17,782 bases of DNA from assembly GCA_028408025.1 (NCBI GenBank), contig JAOOKL010000010.1:1-17782 (forward strand), written 5' to 3'. Source of the stretch: Candidatus Pelagibacter sp. GTDB taxonomy: Bacteria > Pseudomonadota > Alphaproteobacteria > Pelagibacterales > Pelagibacteraceae. Positions 5,647 to 14,236 of this stretch are shown piece by piece (position 1 is the stretch's first letter; each line of letters opens with the position of its first letter). A program made the translations under genes and the position numbers. The notes under the pieces are model-generated. The model was not told the DNA's origin, searched no databases, and was given only the letters and a program-made list of their open reading frames with translations.

Positions 5647-7700
5647 TACAATCCCTCTAATTTTGAAAAATCGATAAAGTTATCAAAGGTATTACAAAAC
5701 ATTTTCAACAACTCTAAACGATTATTTTTAATATCTCGATTTTCATCATTTACCACCACATTGTCAAAAAAATTATCCGTAGACTCTTTAGTGTCAGAAA
5801 GCTTTATTAACAAGCTTTCGTAGTCTTTATTATCATCTTTTACCGTAAAAGCTTTTCGAATCTCGTTAATTTTTTCATAAAGTATTTTTTCTTCATCTTT
5901 TCTAAATAGCACAGCGTCAGGTCTTCCCGTGATTCTTTTGTCAGCCTTTTCTAAAATATTTGCTGCTCTTTTATAAGAACTAATAGCATTAAGACCAATT
6001 CCTTTATGTTTATATTTATTCATTAAAATTGTTTTTGTATATAAATCTAAAAAATTGTCTCCTGCGTGTGAACTAATTGAAGCCTCTATAATATCTGCCT
6101 TAATATTTTTTAATTTTAAAACATTTCGCATTCTTTCTTTAATAAAATCTAGAACCTCGTATTCAGTTTTTTTATTTTTTACCTCGACACCTTGATCGTT
6201 ATAAAGTCTTATAGCGTAGTTGATTAAGTCTCTAAGTTTAAATGATAATTTATTTTCAATTATAACTCTGAGTAATCCAATCGCAGCTCTTCTTAAAGCG
6301 AATGGATCTTTCGAGCTAGTTGGTTTTTCATCTATAACAAAAAATCCAACGAGTGTATCAATTTTGTCTACAATAGACATTGAATAACTGAAAGGTTTCT
6401 TGGGTAACGCTGAAGTTAATCCAGTAGGTAGATAATGATCACTAACTGAATTAGCAACATCCTCTTCAAATCCTTGTGCTAAGGCGAAATATTTTCCCAT
6501 AACACCTTGAAGCTCGGGATATTCTCCAACCAAATCAGAACATAAATCAGATTTAGATATAGATGCTGCGATTTGAACTTTTTCTTTATTAATATTAAAA
6601 TCATCTGATAGTAATCCAGCTAACTGTCTTAATCTTTGTATTTTGTCATATATAGTTCCAAGTTTTTCATAGAAGGTAATAGATTTTAAATTTCCAATTT
6701 GTTTAATTAAATTTTTAGATCTATCTTTATCCCAAAAAAATTTGGCATCAGCTAATCTTGCTTCAACAACTCTTTTATTTCCTTCTGTAATAAGTTTTTT
6801 TTCATCTTTTTTATTTGCTATTACAAAAAAATAATTCGTTAATCGATCTCTGCTATCAAAAATTGGGAAGTATTTTTGATTTTTTTCTAAAGTTGAAATA
6901 ATAATTTCTTGAGGTATCTTTAAATAATCTTTATTAAAATTTACAAGAAGTAAATTTGGATCCTCTACAATATTAACAACCTCTTCTAAAAGCTTTGGAT
7001 TTAAGTGCTCTTTATATTGTTTGGATTTAGCTACAGAATTAATTTTTTTGAGAATAATTTTCTCTCTTTCTTCATGATCAACAATAATTTCGTGACTTTT
7101 TAAGAAGGCCAAATATTCTGCAAAGTTTTTAATTTTTTTTGTTTTTATGATTAAGTCTTGCTCAATAATAACTTCGTCATTTGTTTCTAAATGGTCGAAT
7201 TTAAACAAAAGCTTATTGTTGTTAAACCTTGCAAATATAGATCTTAAGGGTCTTCCCCACATTAGATTATGATCAGACCATCTCATTGATCTTTTCCAGT
7301 TAATAGATCCAAGTGCCTTTGGAACGATTTTTTTTAATAATTCTTCTGTTAAAATTACTTGAGGTTGTGTTTTGATAAAAAAAAATTTTCCTTTTTCGGT
7401 TTCTTTTTCAATTAAATCTTTTTCTGAAACACTTTTTGCTTTTATAAAACCTTGTAAAACTTGATCAGGAGAACCTACCTTGGGTCCTTTGATCTCTTTT
7501 GCGTCAAATTGAATTTTTTCACTCAGATTTTTTACATAAAGAGTTAGTCTGGTAGGTGAGGAATAGACCGTTAAATCTTTGTATTTTAGATGATTTTCTT
7601 TAAAGGAGTTTTCTATAAACTGTTTTAGTTGAGATCTTGCTTCTATCTGCAGTTGGGGAGGAATTTCCTCGCTATAAAGTTCCAATAAAAGTTCTGCCAT
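5646..7700 (-). CDS. glyS: Glycine--tRNA ligase beta subunit
   Basis: The beta subunit of the bacterial alpha2beta2 glycyl-tRNA synthetase, which supplies the tRNA-recognition and HD-type domains while GlyQ holds the aminoacylation site. The N-terminus MAELLLELYSEEIPP (1-15) is diagnostic. KGPK (71-74), RWSDHNLMWGRPLR (140-153), SKSDLCSDLVGEYPELQGVM (382-401) and PTSSKDPFALRRAAIGLLR (460-478) follow in the family order. At 684 residues it is full length (E. coli has 689). It starts three bases after the glyQ stop (TAG ATT ATG) and its own stop overlaps the ppdK start by one base, so glyQ, glyS and ppdK are almost certainly one transcript. No separate Shine-Dalgarno is seen for glyS, which suggests coupling to glyQ translation and would help keep the subunits in balance. 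Confidence 0.97.
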   Translation of the reverse strand: MAELLLELYSEEIPPQLQIEARSQLKQFIENSFKENHLKYKDLTVYSSPTRLTLYVKNLSEKIQFDAKEIKGPKVGSPDQVLQGFIKAKSVSEKDLIEKETEKGKFFFIKTQPQVILTEELLKKIVPKALGSINWKRSMRWSDHNLMWGRPLRSIFARFNNNKLLFKFDHLETNDEVIIEQDLIIKTKKIKNFAEYLAFLKSHEIIVDHEEREKIILKKINSVAKSKQYKEHLNPKLLEEVVNIVEDPNLLLVNFNKDYLKIPQEIIISTLEKNQKYFPIFDSRDRLTNYFFVIANKKDEKKLITEGNKRVVEARLADAKFFWDKDRSKNLIKQIGNLKSITFYEKLGTIYDKIQRLRQLAGLLSDDFNINKEKVQIAASISKSDLCSDLVGEYPELQGVMGKYFALAQGFEEDVANSVSDHYLPTGLTSALPKKPFSYSMSIVDKIDTLVGFFVIDEKPTSSKDPFALRRAAIGLLRVIIENKLSFKLRDLINYAIRLYNDQGVEVKNKKTEYEVLDFIKERMRNVLKLKNIKADIIEASISSHAGDNFLDLYTKTILMNKYKHKGIGLNAISSYKRAANILEKADKRITGRPDAVLFRKDEEKILYEKINEIRKAFTVKDDNKDYESLLIKLSDTKESTDNFFDNVVVNDENRDIKNNRLELLKMFCNTFDNFIDFSKLEGL
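5653..5657 (-). promoter_or_regulatory. Shine-Dalgarno fixing the GTG start of ppdK
   Basis: GAGGG on the minus strand inside the last codons of glyS, six bases before GTG at 5646. It decides for the non-ATG start within the TAGTG junction. Confidence 0.6.
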
Positions 7701-7703
7701 AAT

Positions 7704-8600
7704 CTAATTTTGTGAGCTTAGCCACAACGAGCCACAACCTTTAGCAAGTTCTCTAATTCTAGTTATATAACCAGTTCTTTCTGCTACTCCGATAACACCT
7801 CGGGCATCTAACAAATTAAAGATATGGCTTGCTTTTAAACATTGGTCGTAAGCTGGAAGAGAAAGTTTTTTTTCAAGCAAAGACTTGCATTCATTCTCTG
7901 TACTATCAAAATTTTTTAACAAAGTATCAGTATTTGCAAATTCAAAGTTATAAGCTGAAAACTCTTTTTCAGCTTGAAAGAAAACCTCTTTATATTTTAC
8001 CCCCTCATTATTCCAATCTAAATCAAATACATTATTTTTACCTTGGACGAACATACACAATCTTTCAAGACCATATGTTATCTCTACTGGTACAGGTTTA
8101 CATTCCATTCCTGTCATCTGTTGGAAATAAGTAAATTGTGTTATCTCCATTCCATCACACCAAACCTCCCAGCCTAAACCAGCTGCCCCTAGAGTCGGAC
8201 TTTCCCAATCATCCTCAACAAATCGGATATCGTGGTTTTTTACATCTATACCAATGGTTGCTAAACTTTTTAAGTAAAGTTGTTTAATATTTTTTGGAGA
8301 TGGTTTGATGATAACTTGATACTGATAGTAGTGCTGTAAACGATTAGGATTTTCCCCGTATCTTCCGTCTGTGGGTCGTCTTGAAGGTTGTACATACGCT
8401 GCTTTCCAAGGTTTAGGACCAAGTGATCTTAATGTCGTCGCTGGGTGAAAAGTTCCCGCTCCAACCTCTATATCGTAAGGTTGTAAAATAACGCAACCAT
8501 TTTTACCCCAGAATTTTTGTAAATTCATTATAATGTCTTGAAAAGAAAGAAAATTTAATTTTTTAAGTTTTTTTGTTTTAACTTTTTTTTTTGCTGGCAT
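7704..8600 (-). CDS. glyQ: Glycine--tRNA ligase alpha subunit
   Basis: The catalytic subunit of heterotetrameric glycyl-tRNA synthetase, a class II enzyme that activates glycine with ATP. The frame has [20 protein letters not shown] (30-49), [20 protein letters not shown] (67-86), [13 protein letters not shown] (90-102), [16 protein letters not shown] (124-139) and [20 protein letters not shown] (152-171), almost identical to E. coli GlyQ. The 298-residue length is normal. An extra lysine-rich leader precedes the conserved part: eight of the first 14 residues are Lys. The ATG directly abuts the stop of the upstream peptidase gene (TAAATG, no gap). This placement supports the long N-terminus and suggests reinitiation by ribosomes finishing the peptidase frame. 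Confidence 0.97.
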   Translation of the reverse strand: MPAKKKVKTKKLKKLNFLSFQDIIMNLQKFWGKNGCVILQPYDIEVGAGTFHPATTLRSLGPKPWKAAYVQPSRRPTDGRYGENPNRLQHYYQYQVIIKPSPKNIKQLYLKSLATIGIDVKNHDIRFVEDDWESPTLGAAGLGWEVWCDGMEITQFTYFQQMTGMECKPVPVEITYGLERLCMFVQGKNNVFDLDWNNEGVKYKEVFFQAEKEFSAYNFEFANTDTLLKNFDSTENECKSLLEKKLSLPAYDQCLKASHIFNLLDARGVIGVAERTGYITRIRELAKGCGSLWLSSQN

Positions 8601-9413
8601 TTACAAACCAAATTTTTGCCACATCGATTTTTCTTCTATAATGTTAGCTAATCTATCAACGGGATCTTGAATTGAAGAGGATAATTTTCTTGCAATAAAT
8701 CCTTTTGGTTTTTCAAAGCTTTTAATGATAACTTTATCACCAAATTTCTCTTTTAAAATCTGATCAGCGTTTCCAATTCCATCAACTAATCCAAGTTTTA
8801 AGGCTGTTTTACCTGTCCAAAACTCTCCTGTAAAAATATTATTTTTTTCAGGATCTTTAATTTTTGAGCCTCTGCTATTTTCTACTACTTTAATAAAGTC
8901 TGCGTGTAATTCTAATTGAATATTTTTTAGTCTTTTAACATCCTCTTCTTTTTCAGCTACGAAAGGATCTAAAGTGCTTTTATTTTTTCCAGCTGTATAA
9001 ACTCTTCGTTCAACACCAATTTTTTGAATTAAATCTTTGAAACCAAAAGAGGCTGATATTACTCCTATCGATCCTATTATTGAACTGGAATTGGCAAAAA
9101 TTTCATCCCCGGCACAAGCTATAAAATATCCTCCAGATGCAGCTACGTCTTCAGCAAAAACTAATACTTTAACTTTTTTTTTATCTGCTAGTTCTCTAAT
9201 GTAACTGTAAATCAAATGAGATTGAACAGGTGAACCGCCAGGTGAATTGATTGATATTGCAACATGTGAAATTTTCTTCACAGAAAAAGCTTTTTTCAAA
9301 ATATTTCGTTGGTTGGCAAGTTCCATTCCTTGTTTAAAACGACCTGCTGAACCAATTATTCCGGTCAGTCTGACGTGAGGAATAACTGTTTTTTTTCTAA
9401 ATATTGAAAACAT
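8601..9413 (-). CDS. S49-family serine peptidase (short SppA/SohB-like)
   Basis: This 270-residue protein of the signal-peptide-peptidase A family uses a Ser-Lys dyad. Family motifs are SINSPGGSPVQSH (54-66), AEDVAASGGYFIAC (87-100, nucleophile Ser93), SIIGSIGVI (111-119) and YTAGKNKSTLDPF (139-151), where Lys145 is the likely general base. TGEFWTGKTALKLGLVDGIG follows, as in other short SppA proteins. Unlike E. coli SppA or SohB, no signal peptide or transmembrane segment is visible at the N-terminus (basic MFSIFRKK, then soluble sequence), so membrane association is uncertain. The protein is single-domain and probably oligomeric, by family analogy. It heads the glyQ-glyS-ppdK run and has no Shine-Dalgarno. 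Substrates are unknown, and the link to glycyl-tRNA synthetase may be only transcriptional. Confidence 0.88.
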   Translation of the reverse strand: MFSIFRKKTVIPHVRLTGIIGSAGRFKQGMELANQRNILKKAFSVKKISHVAISINSPGGSPVQSHLIYSYIRELADKKKVKVLVFAEDVAASGGYFIACAGDEIFANSSSIIGSIGVISASFGFKDLIQKIGVERRVYTAGKNKSTLDPFVAEKEEDVKRLKNIQLELHADFIKVVENSRGSKIKDPEKNNIFTGEFWTGKTALKLGLVDGIGNADQILKEKFGDKVIIKSFEKPKGFIARKLSSSIQDPVDRLANIIEEKSMWQKFGL

Positions 9414-9424
9414 AATTTAATGGT

Positions 9425-9446
9425 TGTTATATATTCTCTTATAACA
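9425..9446. repeat. Inverted repeat near the 5' end of the peptidase gene
   Basis: TGTTATA and TATAACA form perfect 7-bp arms around an 8-base centre, 12 bp upstream of the peptidase ATG at 9413. The position between two divergent genes and the spacing of the half-sites would suit a dimeric repressor. The arms also contain possible -10 elements for the minus strand. Chance cannot be excluded in DNA this rich in A and T. Confidence 0.3.
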
Positions 9447-9492
9447 GTAATGGACTAAATTTTAATTATTTTATTGCGCTACTTATAGTTGA

Positions 9493-9498
9493 ATTATA
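9493..9498 (-). promoter_or_regulatory. Possible -10 box for the peptidase-glyQS-ppdK run
   Basis: The minus strand reads CACCTATAATTC, with a perfect TATAAT hexamer. No good -35 is found at the usual distance (AATTCA at 17 bp, TTCATT at 15 bp). Transcription from here would give a leader of about 70 bases containing the inverted repeat at 9425-9446. Confidence 0.3.
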
Positions 9499-9547
9499 GG
9501 TGCGTCATAAGGGAATGAATTAAAAATTTATTATTTACTAAATCAAT

Positions 9548-9553
9548 TATAAT
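9548..9553 (+). promoter_or_regulatory. -10 box positioned for a leaderless prenyl synthase mRNA
   Basis: A perfect TATAAT ends seven bases before the ATG at 9561, so RNA would start at or next to the start codon. No -35 of quality lies upstream, and no Shine-Dalgarno precedes the ATG, which agrees with leaderless translation. Confidence 0.4.
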
Positions 9554-9560
9554 CAAAAAT

Positions 9561-10574
9561 ATGGGTTCAGTTATACCGTTAAAAAAATCTGCTAGTTCTG
9601 CCTATCTTGAACTCAAAAATCTATTGAACAATAAGTTGATTAGAGTGGAAAATGTTATTGAAAATAAACTCAAAAGCAATGTGAATTTAATTCAAAAGAT
9701 GAGTGATCATCATCTTAAGTCTGGAGGAAAAAGATTGAGAGCTTTACTTACATTAGGATCAGCAAAATTGTCAGGATATGTTTTAGGTGAGAGAGATATA
9801 AATCTGGCAGCTTGTGTGGAACTTATACACTCAGCAACATTGCTCCATGACGATGTAATCGATGAAAGTTCTTTAAGAAGAGGTATCAAAACTACTAATT
9901 CTATTTGGGGTAATCAATCTTCAATTTTGGTAGGAGATTATTTGTTAAGTCGTTGTTTTGAAATAATGGTAGAAGATGGAGATTTAGAAATATTAAAACT
10001 ATTATCATCTACTTCGGCTAAGATTGCTCAGGGTGAGGTTTTACAGTTACAACACAAAGGTGAAGCAGATTTACTAGAGGATACTTACATTGATATTATT
10101 AGTCTTAAAACTGCAGCACTTTTTTCAGCTGCAACAAAAACTGGAGCTTGTTTGTCCGGCAGTAATGAAAAAGAGAAAATGGCATTAGAGTCTTACGGTA
10201 AAAATTTGGGATTAGCTTTTCAGATTGCGGATGATGCCCTAGATTACTATGGTAAAGATAAATTTTTTGGAAAAGAAATAGGAAAAGATTTTTTTGAAGG
10301 CAAAGTTACTCTACCATTAATAATAGTTTTTCAAAAAGGAAACAACGAAGAAAGAGAATTTTTATCAGAGATATTACAAAAAGAAAAAAGAAATGAAGAC
10401 GATTTTAGTGAAACATTAGCTTTAATTAATAAATATAAAACTATTGAAGCAAGTATGAAAAGAGCTGAGTATTTTGTAAACGTTTCATATGACTCACTAG
10501 GAATTTTTCCTGACAGCGATGATAAAAATACTTTACAAAACCTAACAAGCTTTAGCTTAAATAGATCCTTCTAG
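9561..10574 (+). CDS. ispB: Long-chain trans-polyprenyl diphosphate synthase (octaprenyl-type)
   Basis: This 337-residue all-helical prenyltransferase adds isopentenyl units to farnesyl diphosphate to build the side chain of ubiquinone. Features in order: SGGKRLRALL (54-63), the first Asp-rich motif LLHDDVIDESSLRRG (94-108, DDVID at 97-101), GDYLLS (125-130), QGE (157-159), and the second Asp-rich motif QIADDALDYYGKD (221-233, DDALD at 224-228). The residue five before the first motif is Ala92, a small residue, and there is no Pro-Cys insertion. Both are typical of enzymes making long chains and distinguish it from the farnesyl synthase at 14236-15111. The exact chain length (8, 9 or 10 units) cannot be decided by eye. 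It stands alone on its strand and its stop codon shares CTAG with that of pdxH. Confidence 0.9.
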   Translation: MGSVIPLKKSASSAYLELKNLLNNKLIRVENVIENKLKSNVNLIQKMSDHHLKSGGKRLRALLTLGSAKLSGYVLGERDINLAACVELIHSATLLHDDVIDESSLRRGIKTTNSIWGNQSSILVGDYLLSRCFEIMVEDGDLEILKLLSSTSAKIAQGEVLQLQHKGEADLLEDTYIDIISLKTAALFSAATKTGACLSGSNEKEKMALESYGKNLGLAFQIADDALDYYGKDKFFGKEIGKDFFEGKVTLPLIIVFQKGNNEEREFLSEILQKEKRNEDDFSETLALINKYKTIEASMKRAEYFVNVSYDSLGIFPDSDDKNTLQNLTSFSLNRSF

Positions 10575-11203
10575 GGATATAAAAGTTTCTTTTTCCAATT
10601 CTTGCTTTCCTTATAATAAACTAATCTTTCGTGTATTCTTCCTTCTCCATCCAACCAAAATTCAATTTCTTTAGGAATTACTCTCCATCCTGACCAATTA
10701 GATGGTCTTGGAACTGTATTTTTATCACTATATTTTTTTTCATACTCTTGAATTTTTTTTAAAAATGTTTCTCTTTTATCAAGACTTTCAGATTGAGAAG
10801 ATGCCCAAGCCCCAATTTTATTTTTATATGGTCTTGAGTTATAGTATTCATCTGCTTCTTTGGAAGTTACTTCCTCTACTTCTCCAATAATTCTAACTTG
10901 TCTTCTTAAACTCTTCCAATGAAAACAAAGAGAGGCCTTAGAATTACTTTTAAGCTCTTTTCCTTTTTTGCTATTAAAATTTGTGTAAAACACAAATCCT
11001 TTTTCACTTAATCCTTTAAGTAAAACCATCCTTACATTGGGTTGATTGTTTGTGTCAGCGGTTGCCACTGCAACGGCATTTGGATCGTTGATTTCATTTT
11101 TTTCTGCCTCTAAAAACCATTTTTTGAACAATTCAATGGGATTATCTAGCTCCTCAAAGCAGATATCTATACCAAATGAGTTTTTGCCATTTTTTTGATT
11201 CAT
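10571..11203 (-). CDS. pdxH: Pyridoxamine/pyridoxine 5'-phosphate oxidase
   Basis: An FMN enzyme of 210 residues that oxidises PNP or PMP to pyridoxal 5'-phosphate in the cytosol. Family motifs are visible throughout: RMVLLKG (58-64), YTNFNSKKGKEL (73-84), WKSLRRQVRIIGEVE (96-110), SRPYKNKIGAWASSQS (123-138), RPSNWSGWRV (166-175) and IEFWLDGEGRIHER (180-193), containing the Arg-x-His substrate pair (Arg189, His191). The end LLYP resembles the usual C-terminus LAP. The length is normal. The ATG at 11203 has no Shine-Dalgarno; TATAAA lies about 18 bases upstream. It is divergent from aroC with only 34 bp between start codons. The gene converges on the prenyl synthase gene with a 4-base stop overlap, so it is a single-gene unit. 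Whether the cell makes or salvages the B6 precursor cannot be read here. Confidence 0.95.
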   Translation of the reverse strand: MNQKNGKNSFGIDICFEELDNPIELFKKWFLEAEKNEINDPNAVAVATADTNNQPNVRMVLLKGLSEKGFVFYTNFNSKKGKELKSNSKASLCFHWKSLRRQVRIIGEVEEVTSKEADEYYNSRPYKNKIGAWASSQSESLDKRETFLKKIQEYEKKYSDKNTVPRPSNWSGWRVIPKEIEFWLDGEGRIHERLVYYKESKNWKKKLLYP

Positions 11204-11237
11204 ATATTCTTTAAAATAATTTATACATTAAATAGCT
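11204..11237. promoter_or_regulatory. 34-bp divergent promoter spacer, pdxH/aroC
   Basis: The only non-coding DNA between two divergent start codons. On the plus strand TATACA (11222-11227) and TTAAAT (11228-11233) are possible -10 boxes for aroC, four to ten bases before its ATG. On the minus strand TATAAA serves as a possible -10 for pdxH. The -35 regions must lie inside the opposite coding sequence. Confidence 0.35.
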
Positions 11238-12320
11238 ATGTCTTTTAATACTTTTGGAAAAATATTTAGATTTACTACATGGGGGGAGTCACATGGTCCT
11301 GCTATAGGCTGCGTTATAGACGGCAGTCCTCCAAATATACCTATTTCTGAGAAGGATATTCAGAAAGATATGGATAGAAGAAGGCCTGGACAATCTAAGT
11401 TTACAACACAAAGGAAAGAGTCAGACAAAGTGATCATTTTGTCAGGTGTATTTGATGGAAGAACGACTGGTACTCCAATTTCAATTATAATCTATAATGA
11501 AGACAAAAAATCACGAGATTATGAGTCTATAAAAAATAAATTTAGACCTGGACATGCTGATTACACTTATTTTAAAAAATATGGTATTAGAGATTTCCGA
11601 GGAGGAGGAAGACAATCTGCTAGAGAAACTGCTAGCAGAGTAGCTGCTGGAGCTGTTGCTAAGATTATACTAAAGAAAATTTTAGGTAAAAAATTTAATA
11701 TTATTGGAGCAGTTACTCAACTCGGATTAATGTCGTGTGATAAACAAAATTGGAAAAACTCAGAAATAAGAAAAAATCCTTTTTTCTGTCCTGATAATAA
11801 GTCTGTCAAGTTATGGGAAAAATATCTTATGGCAGTAAGAAAATCTGGGTCATCTTGCGGTGCAGTAATTGAATTAAGAGCGTCAGGTATACCTGTTGGT
11901 TTAGGTGCACCTATATATTCAAAATTAGACACAGACATAGCTGCAGCACTCATGAGTATAAATGCGGTCAAAGGTGTTAATATTGGCGCAGGAATGAATG
12001 CTGCTTTTTTGAGTGGAGAAGAAAACTCTGACGAAATAAGAAGAAGTTCAGGTAAAATAAAATTTAAAACTAATCATTCTGGTGGAATTTTAGGTGGAAT
12101 TTCTTCTGGACAAGATATTATTGCATCTTTTGCAGTCAAACCCACATCTTCTATTTTAACTAGTCGAGATACTATAGACAAACAAGGTAAAAACACAAAA
12201 ATCTCAGTTAAAGGAAGACATGATCCTTGCGTTGGTATTAGAGCAGTCCCTATTGGTGAAGCGATGATAAGTTGCGTTATACTCGATCATTTATTAATGC
12301 ACCGAGCTCAGTGTGGTTAA
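11238..12320 (+). CDS. aroC: Chorismate synthase
   Basis: This 360-residue enzyme uses reduced FMN to eliminate phosphate from EPSP, giving chorismate, the last step of the shikimate pathway and the precursor of aromatic amino acids, folate and the ubiquinone ring. The three family signatures are clear: GESHGPAIG (16-24, His19), [17 protein letters not shown] (47-63), and [20 protein letters not shown] (103-122, His106) running into [18 protein letters not shown] (122-139). [23 protein letters not shown] and [18 protein letters not shown] follow in the C-terminal half. Length is normal for the bacterial enzyme. No Shine-Dalgarno precedes the ATG. The stop shares TTAA (12317-12320) with that of dxs on the other strand. 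Confidence 0.97.
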   Translation: MSFNTFGKIFRFTTWGESHGPAIGCVIDGSPPNIPISEKDIQKDMDRRRPGQSKFTTQRKESDKVIILSGVFDGRTTGTPISIIIYNEDKKSRDYESIKNKFRPGHADYTYFKKYGIRDFRGGGRQSARETASRVAAGAVAKIILKKILGKKFNIIGAVTQLGLMSCDKQNWKNSEIRKNPFFCPDNKSVKLWEKYLMAVRKSGSSCGAVIELRASGIPVGLGAPIYSKLDTDIAAALMSINAVKGVNIGAGMNAAFLSGEENSDEIRRSSGKIKFKTNHSGGILGGISSGQDIIASFAVKPTSSILTSRDTIDKQGKNTKISVKGRHDPCVGIRAVPIGEAMISCVILDHLLMHRAQCG

Positions 12321-14236
12321 TTAGATAACTTGTTTTTATTCTTTGCCAAAACAATATTTGAATTTAATGTTTCTTGAATTTTATTTGCAATAGATAAACT
12401 ATCTAAACCAGCTTTTTCATACATTTTTTCCGGTGTGTCTTGTTCTATAAATAAATCAGGTAAAATCATTGATCTAAATTTTAATCCTTTATCAAATACT
12501 CCTCTATCAGATAAAAACTGCATTACATGAGAACCAAATCCACCAATTGAACCTTCTTCAATTGAAATTAAAACTTCATGGTTAGTTGCTACTTCCATAA
12601 TTAATTTTTCATCTAAAGGTTTAGCAAACCGTGCATCTATAATAGTAATATCTATACCTTTTTTAGATAAAATTTCTGATGCTTTTTTACATTCTTCTAA
12701 TCTTGTTCCAAAACTAATAATTGCAACTTTCTTTCCCTCTTTGATAATTCTACCTTTTCCAATTTCCAAAAGTTCGTTGATTGTAGGGATTTCAACTCCT
12801 ATACCATTTCCTCTCGGATACCTAAACGCTGATGGTCGGTCATTTATATGAACTGAGGTATTAATCATTTTTACTAATTCTGACTCATCGCTAGCAGCCA
12901 TGACAACGAAATTAGGTAAAGTAGATAAATAAGTAATATCGAATGAACCAGCATGAGTAGGGCCGTCTGCCCCAACTAAACCTGCTCTATCTATCGCAAA
13001 TCGTACCGGTAAAGATTGAATAGCAACATCATGTACAACTTGGTCGTAGGCTCTTTGAAGAAAAGTTGAGTAGATCGCTGCATAAGGCTTATACCCCTCT
13101 GTAGCAAGACCAGCTGCGAAGGTTACTGCGTGCTGTTCAGCTATTCCAACATCAAAGGTTCTCTCAGGGAATCTTTTTTCAAACAAATTAAGGCCTGTAC
13201 CAGAGGGCATTGCACCAGTAATTCCTATAATTTTAGTATCTTGTTCTGCGTGTTTTATTAAAGTTTCAGCAAAAACTTTTGTGTATGAAGGAGCATTTGA
13301 TTTTGACTTGCTTTGCTCTCCTGTAGCTACATTGAATTTAGAGACGCCATGATACTTATCTCCTGATTCTTCAGCTGGTTTATAACCTTTTCCTTTTTGA
13401 GTTCTAACGTGAATTAATATTGGACCTTGATGATTTGAATTCTTAACATTCTCAAATATTTGAACTAAATTATCCACGTCATGCCCATCGACAGGACCAA
13501 TATAGTAAAAACCTAATTCACTAAATAAAGTTCCTCCTGTTACAATTCCTCTAAGTAAATCTTCCGCTTTACCCGCTTTTTGACTAAATCTTTTTGAAAA
13601 AGCAGAAATAACCATTTTTATTGTTTCTCTGAGACTAAAATACAATTTACCCGACAAAAGTTTTGCTAAGTACTTACTCATGGCCCCTACTGGTTTTGCT
13701 ATAGACATATCGTTATCATTTAACACTACAATAAGTTTGGACTTTAGCGCCCCAGCATTATTCATGGCTTCATAAGCCATGCCTGCACTCATAGCTCCAT
13801 CACCAATGACTGCTACAACATTATTATTATTATTTGATAATTTTTTAGCTACAGCCATACCAAGTGTTGATGAAATAGATGTTGAGCTATGAGCAGCACC
13901 AAATGGATCGTACTCGCTTTCAGATCTTTTAGTAAATCCTGATAGCCCTCCTCCTTTTCTAAGAGTCTTAATTCTATCTTTTCTTCCAGTAATAATTTTG
14001 TGTGGATATGTTTGGTGACTTACATCCCAAACTAATTTATCTTTAGGAGTATCAAAAACATAATGCAAAGCTACTGTTAACTCAACCACTCCCAAGCCAG
14101 CTCCTAGATGACCGCCAGTTTCTGAAACTACATCAATCAGCTCTTCTCTTAACTCATCTGAAATCTGTTTGAGTTGATCCTTATTAAATTTTCTCAGATC
14201 TTCTGGAAAATTTATTTTTCTTATTAGTTTAGTCAT
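12317..14236 (-). CDS. dxs: 1-deoxy-D-xylulose-5-phosphate synthase
   Basis: This thiamine-diphosphate enzyme of 639 residues joins pyruvate and glyceraldehyde-3-phosphate, the first step of the MEP isoprenoid pathway and a branch to thiamine and B6. The sequence has [14 protein letters not shown] (41-54, His43), [15 protein letters not shown] (71-85), the TPP motif GDGAMSAG (145-152) to NDN (173-175), [14 protein letters not shown] (276-289), [15 protein letters not shown] (364-378, catalytic Glu367) and [14 protein letters not shown] (417-430). The length is normal. It is the third gene of xseB-ispA-dxs; the ispA stop and the dxs ATG overlap as TAATG, with AGG about ten bases upstream as a weak ribosome site. 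Five consecutive Asn (135-139) are encoded by an (AAT)5 run, in phase with the codons. Cotranscription with ispA places both ends of farnesyl diphosphate supply under one control. Confidence 0.97.
   Translation of the reverse strand: MTKLIRKINFPEDLRKFNKDQLKQISDELREELIDVVSETGGHLGAGLGVVELTVALHYVFDTPKDKLVWDVSHQTYPHKIITGRKDRIKTLRKGGGLSGFTKRSESEYDPFGAAHSSTSISSTLGMAVAKKLSNNNNNVVAVIGDGAMSAGMAYEAMNNAGALKSKLIVVLNDNDMSIAKPVGAMSKYLAKLLSGKLYFSLRETIKMVISAFSKRFSQKAGKAEDLLRGIVTGGTLFSELGFYYIGPVDGHDVDNLVQIFENVKNSNHQGPILIHVRTQKGKGYKPAEESGDKYHGVSKFNVATGEQSKSKSNAPSYTKVFAETLIKHAEQDTKIIGITGAMPSGTGLNLFEKRFPERTFDVGIAEQHAVTFAAGLATEGYKPYAAIYSTFLQRAYDQVVHDVAIQSLPVRFAIDRAGLVGADGPTHAGSFDITYLSTLPNFVVMAASDESELVKMINTSVHINDRPSAFRYPRGNGIGVEIPTINELLEIGKGRIIKEGKKVAIISFGTRLEECKKASEILSKKGIDITIIDARFAKPLDEKLIMEVATNHEVLISIEEGSIGGFGSHVMQFLSDRGVFDKGLKFRSMILPDLFIEQDTPEKMYEKAGLDSLSIANKIQETLNSNIVLAKNKNKLSN

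Larger units (their letters stand above)
9414..9560. other. Divergent control region between the peptidase-glyQS-ppdK run and the prenyl synthase gene
   Basis: The longest unoccupied stretch (147 bp) in the window. It holds a perfect TATAAT for the plus strand (9548-9553), another for the minus strand (complement of 9493-9498), and an inverted repeat at 9425-9446. TTATAG also occurs twice, 11 bp apart (9483 and 9494). I see no frame with a good start and no recognisable riboswitch. Confidence 0.5.

Noticed and set aside
7829..8134. A 101-codon plus-strand frame inside glyQ
   Set aside because: Antisense to the conserved GlyQ motifs, with no recognisable domain; chance opening caused by codon bias on the real strand.
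9483..9499. TTATAG repeated twice, 11 bp apart, as a helically phased binding site
   Set aside because: Six-base A/T-rich words recur by chance at this composition, and only two copies are seen.
11281..11286. Six consecutive G in aroC as a G-quadruplex seed
   Set aside because: Only one run of G is present nearby, and it encodes the conserved Trp-Gly-Glu of the GESHG signature.
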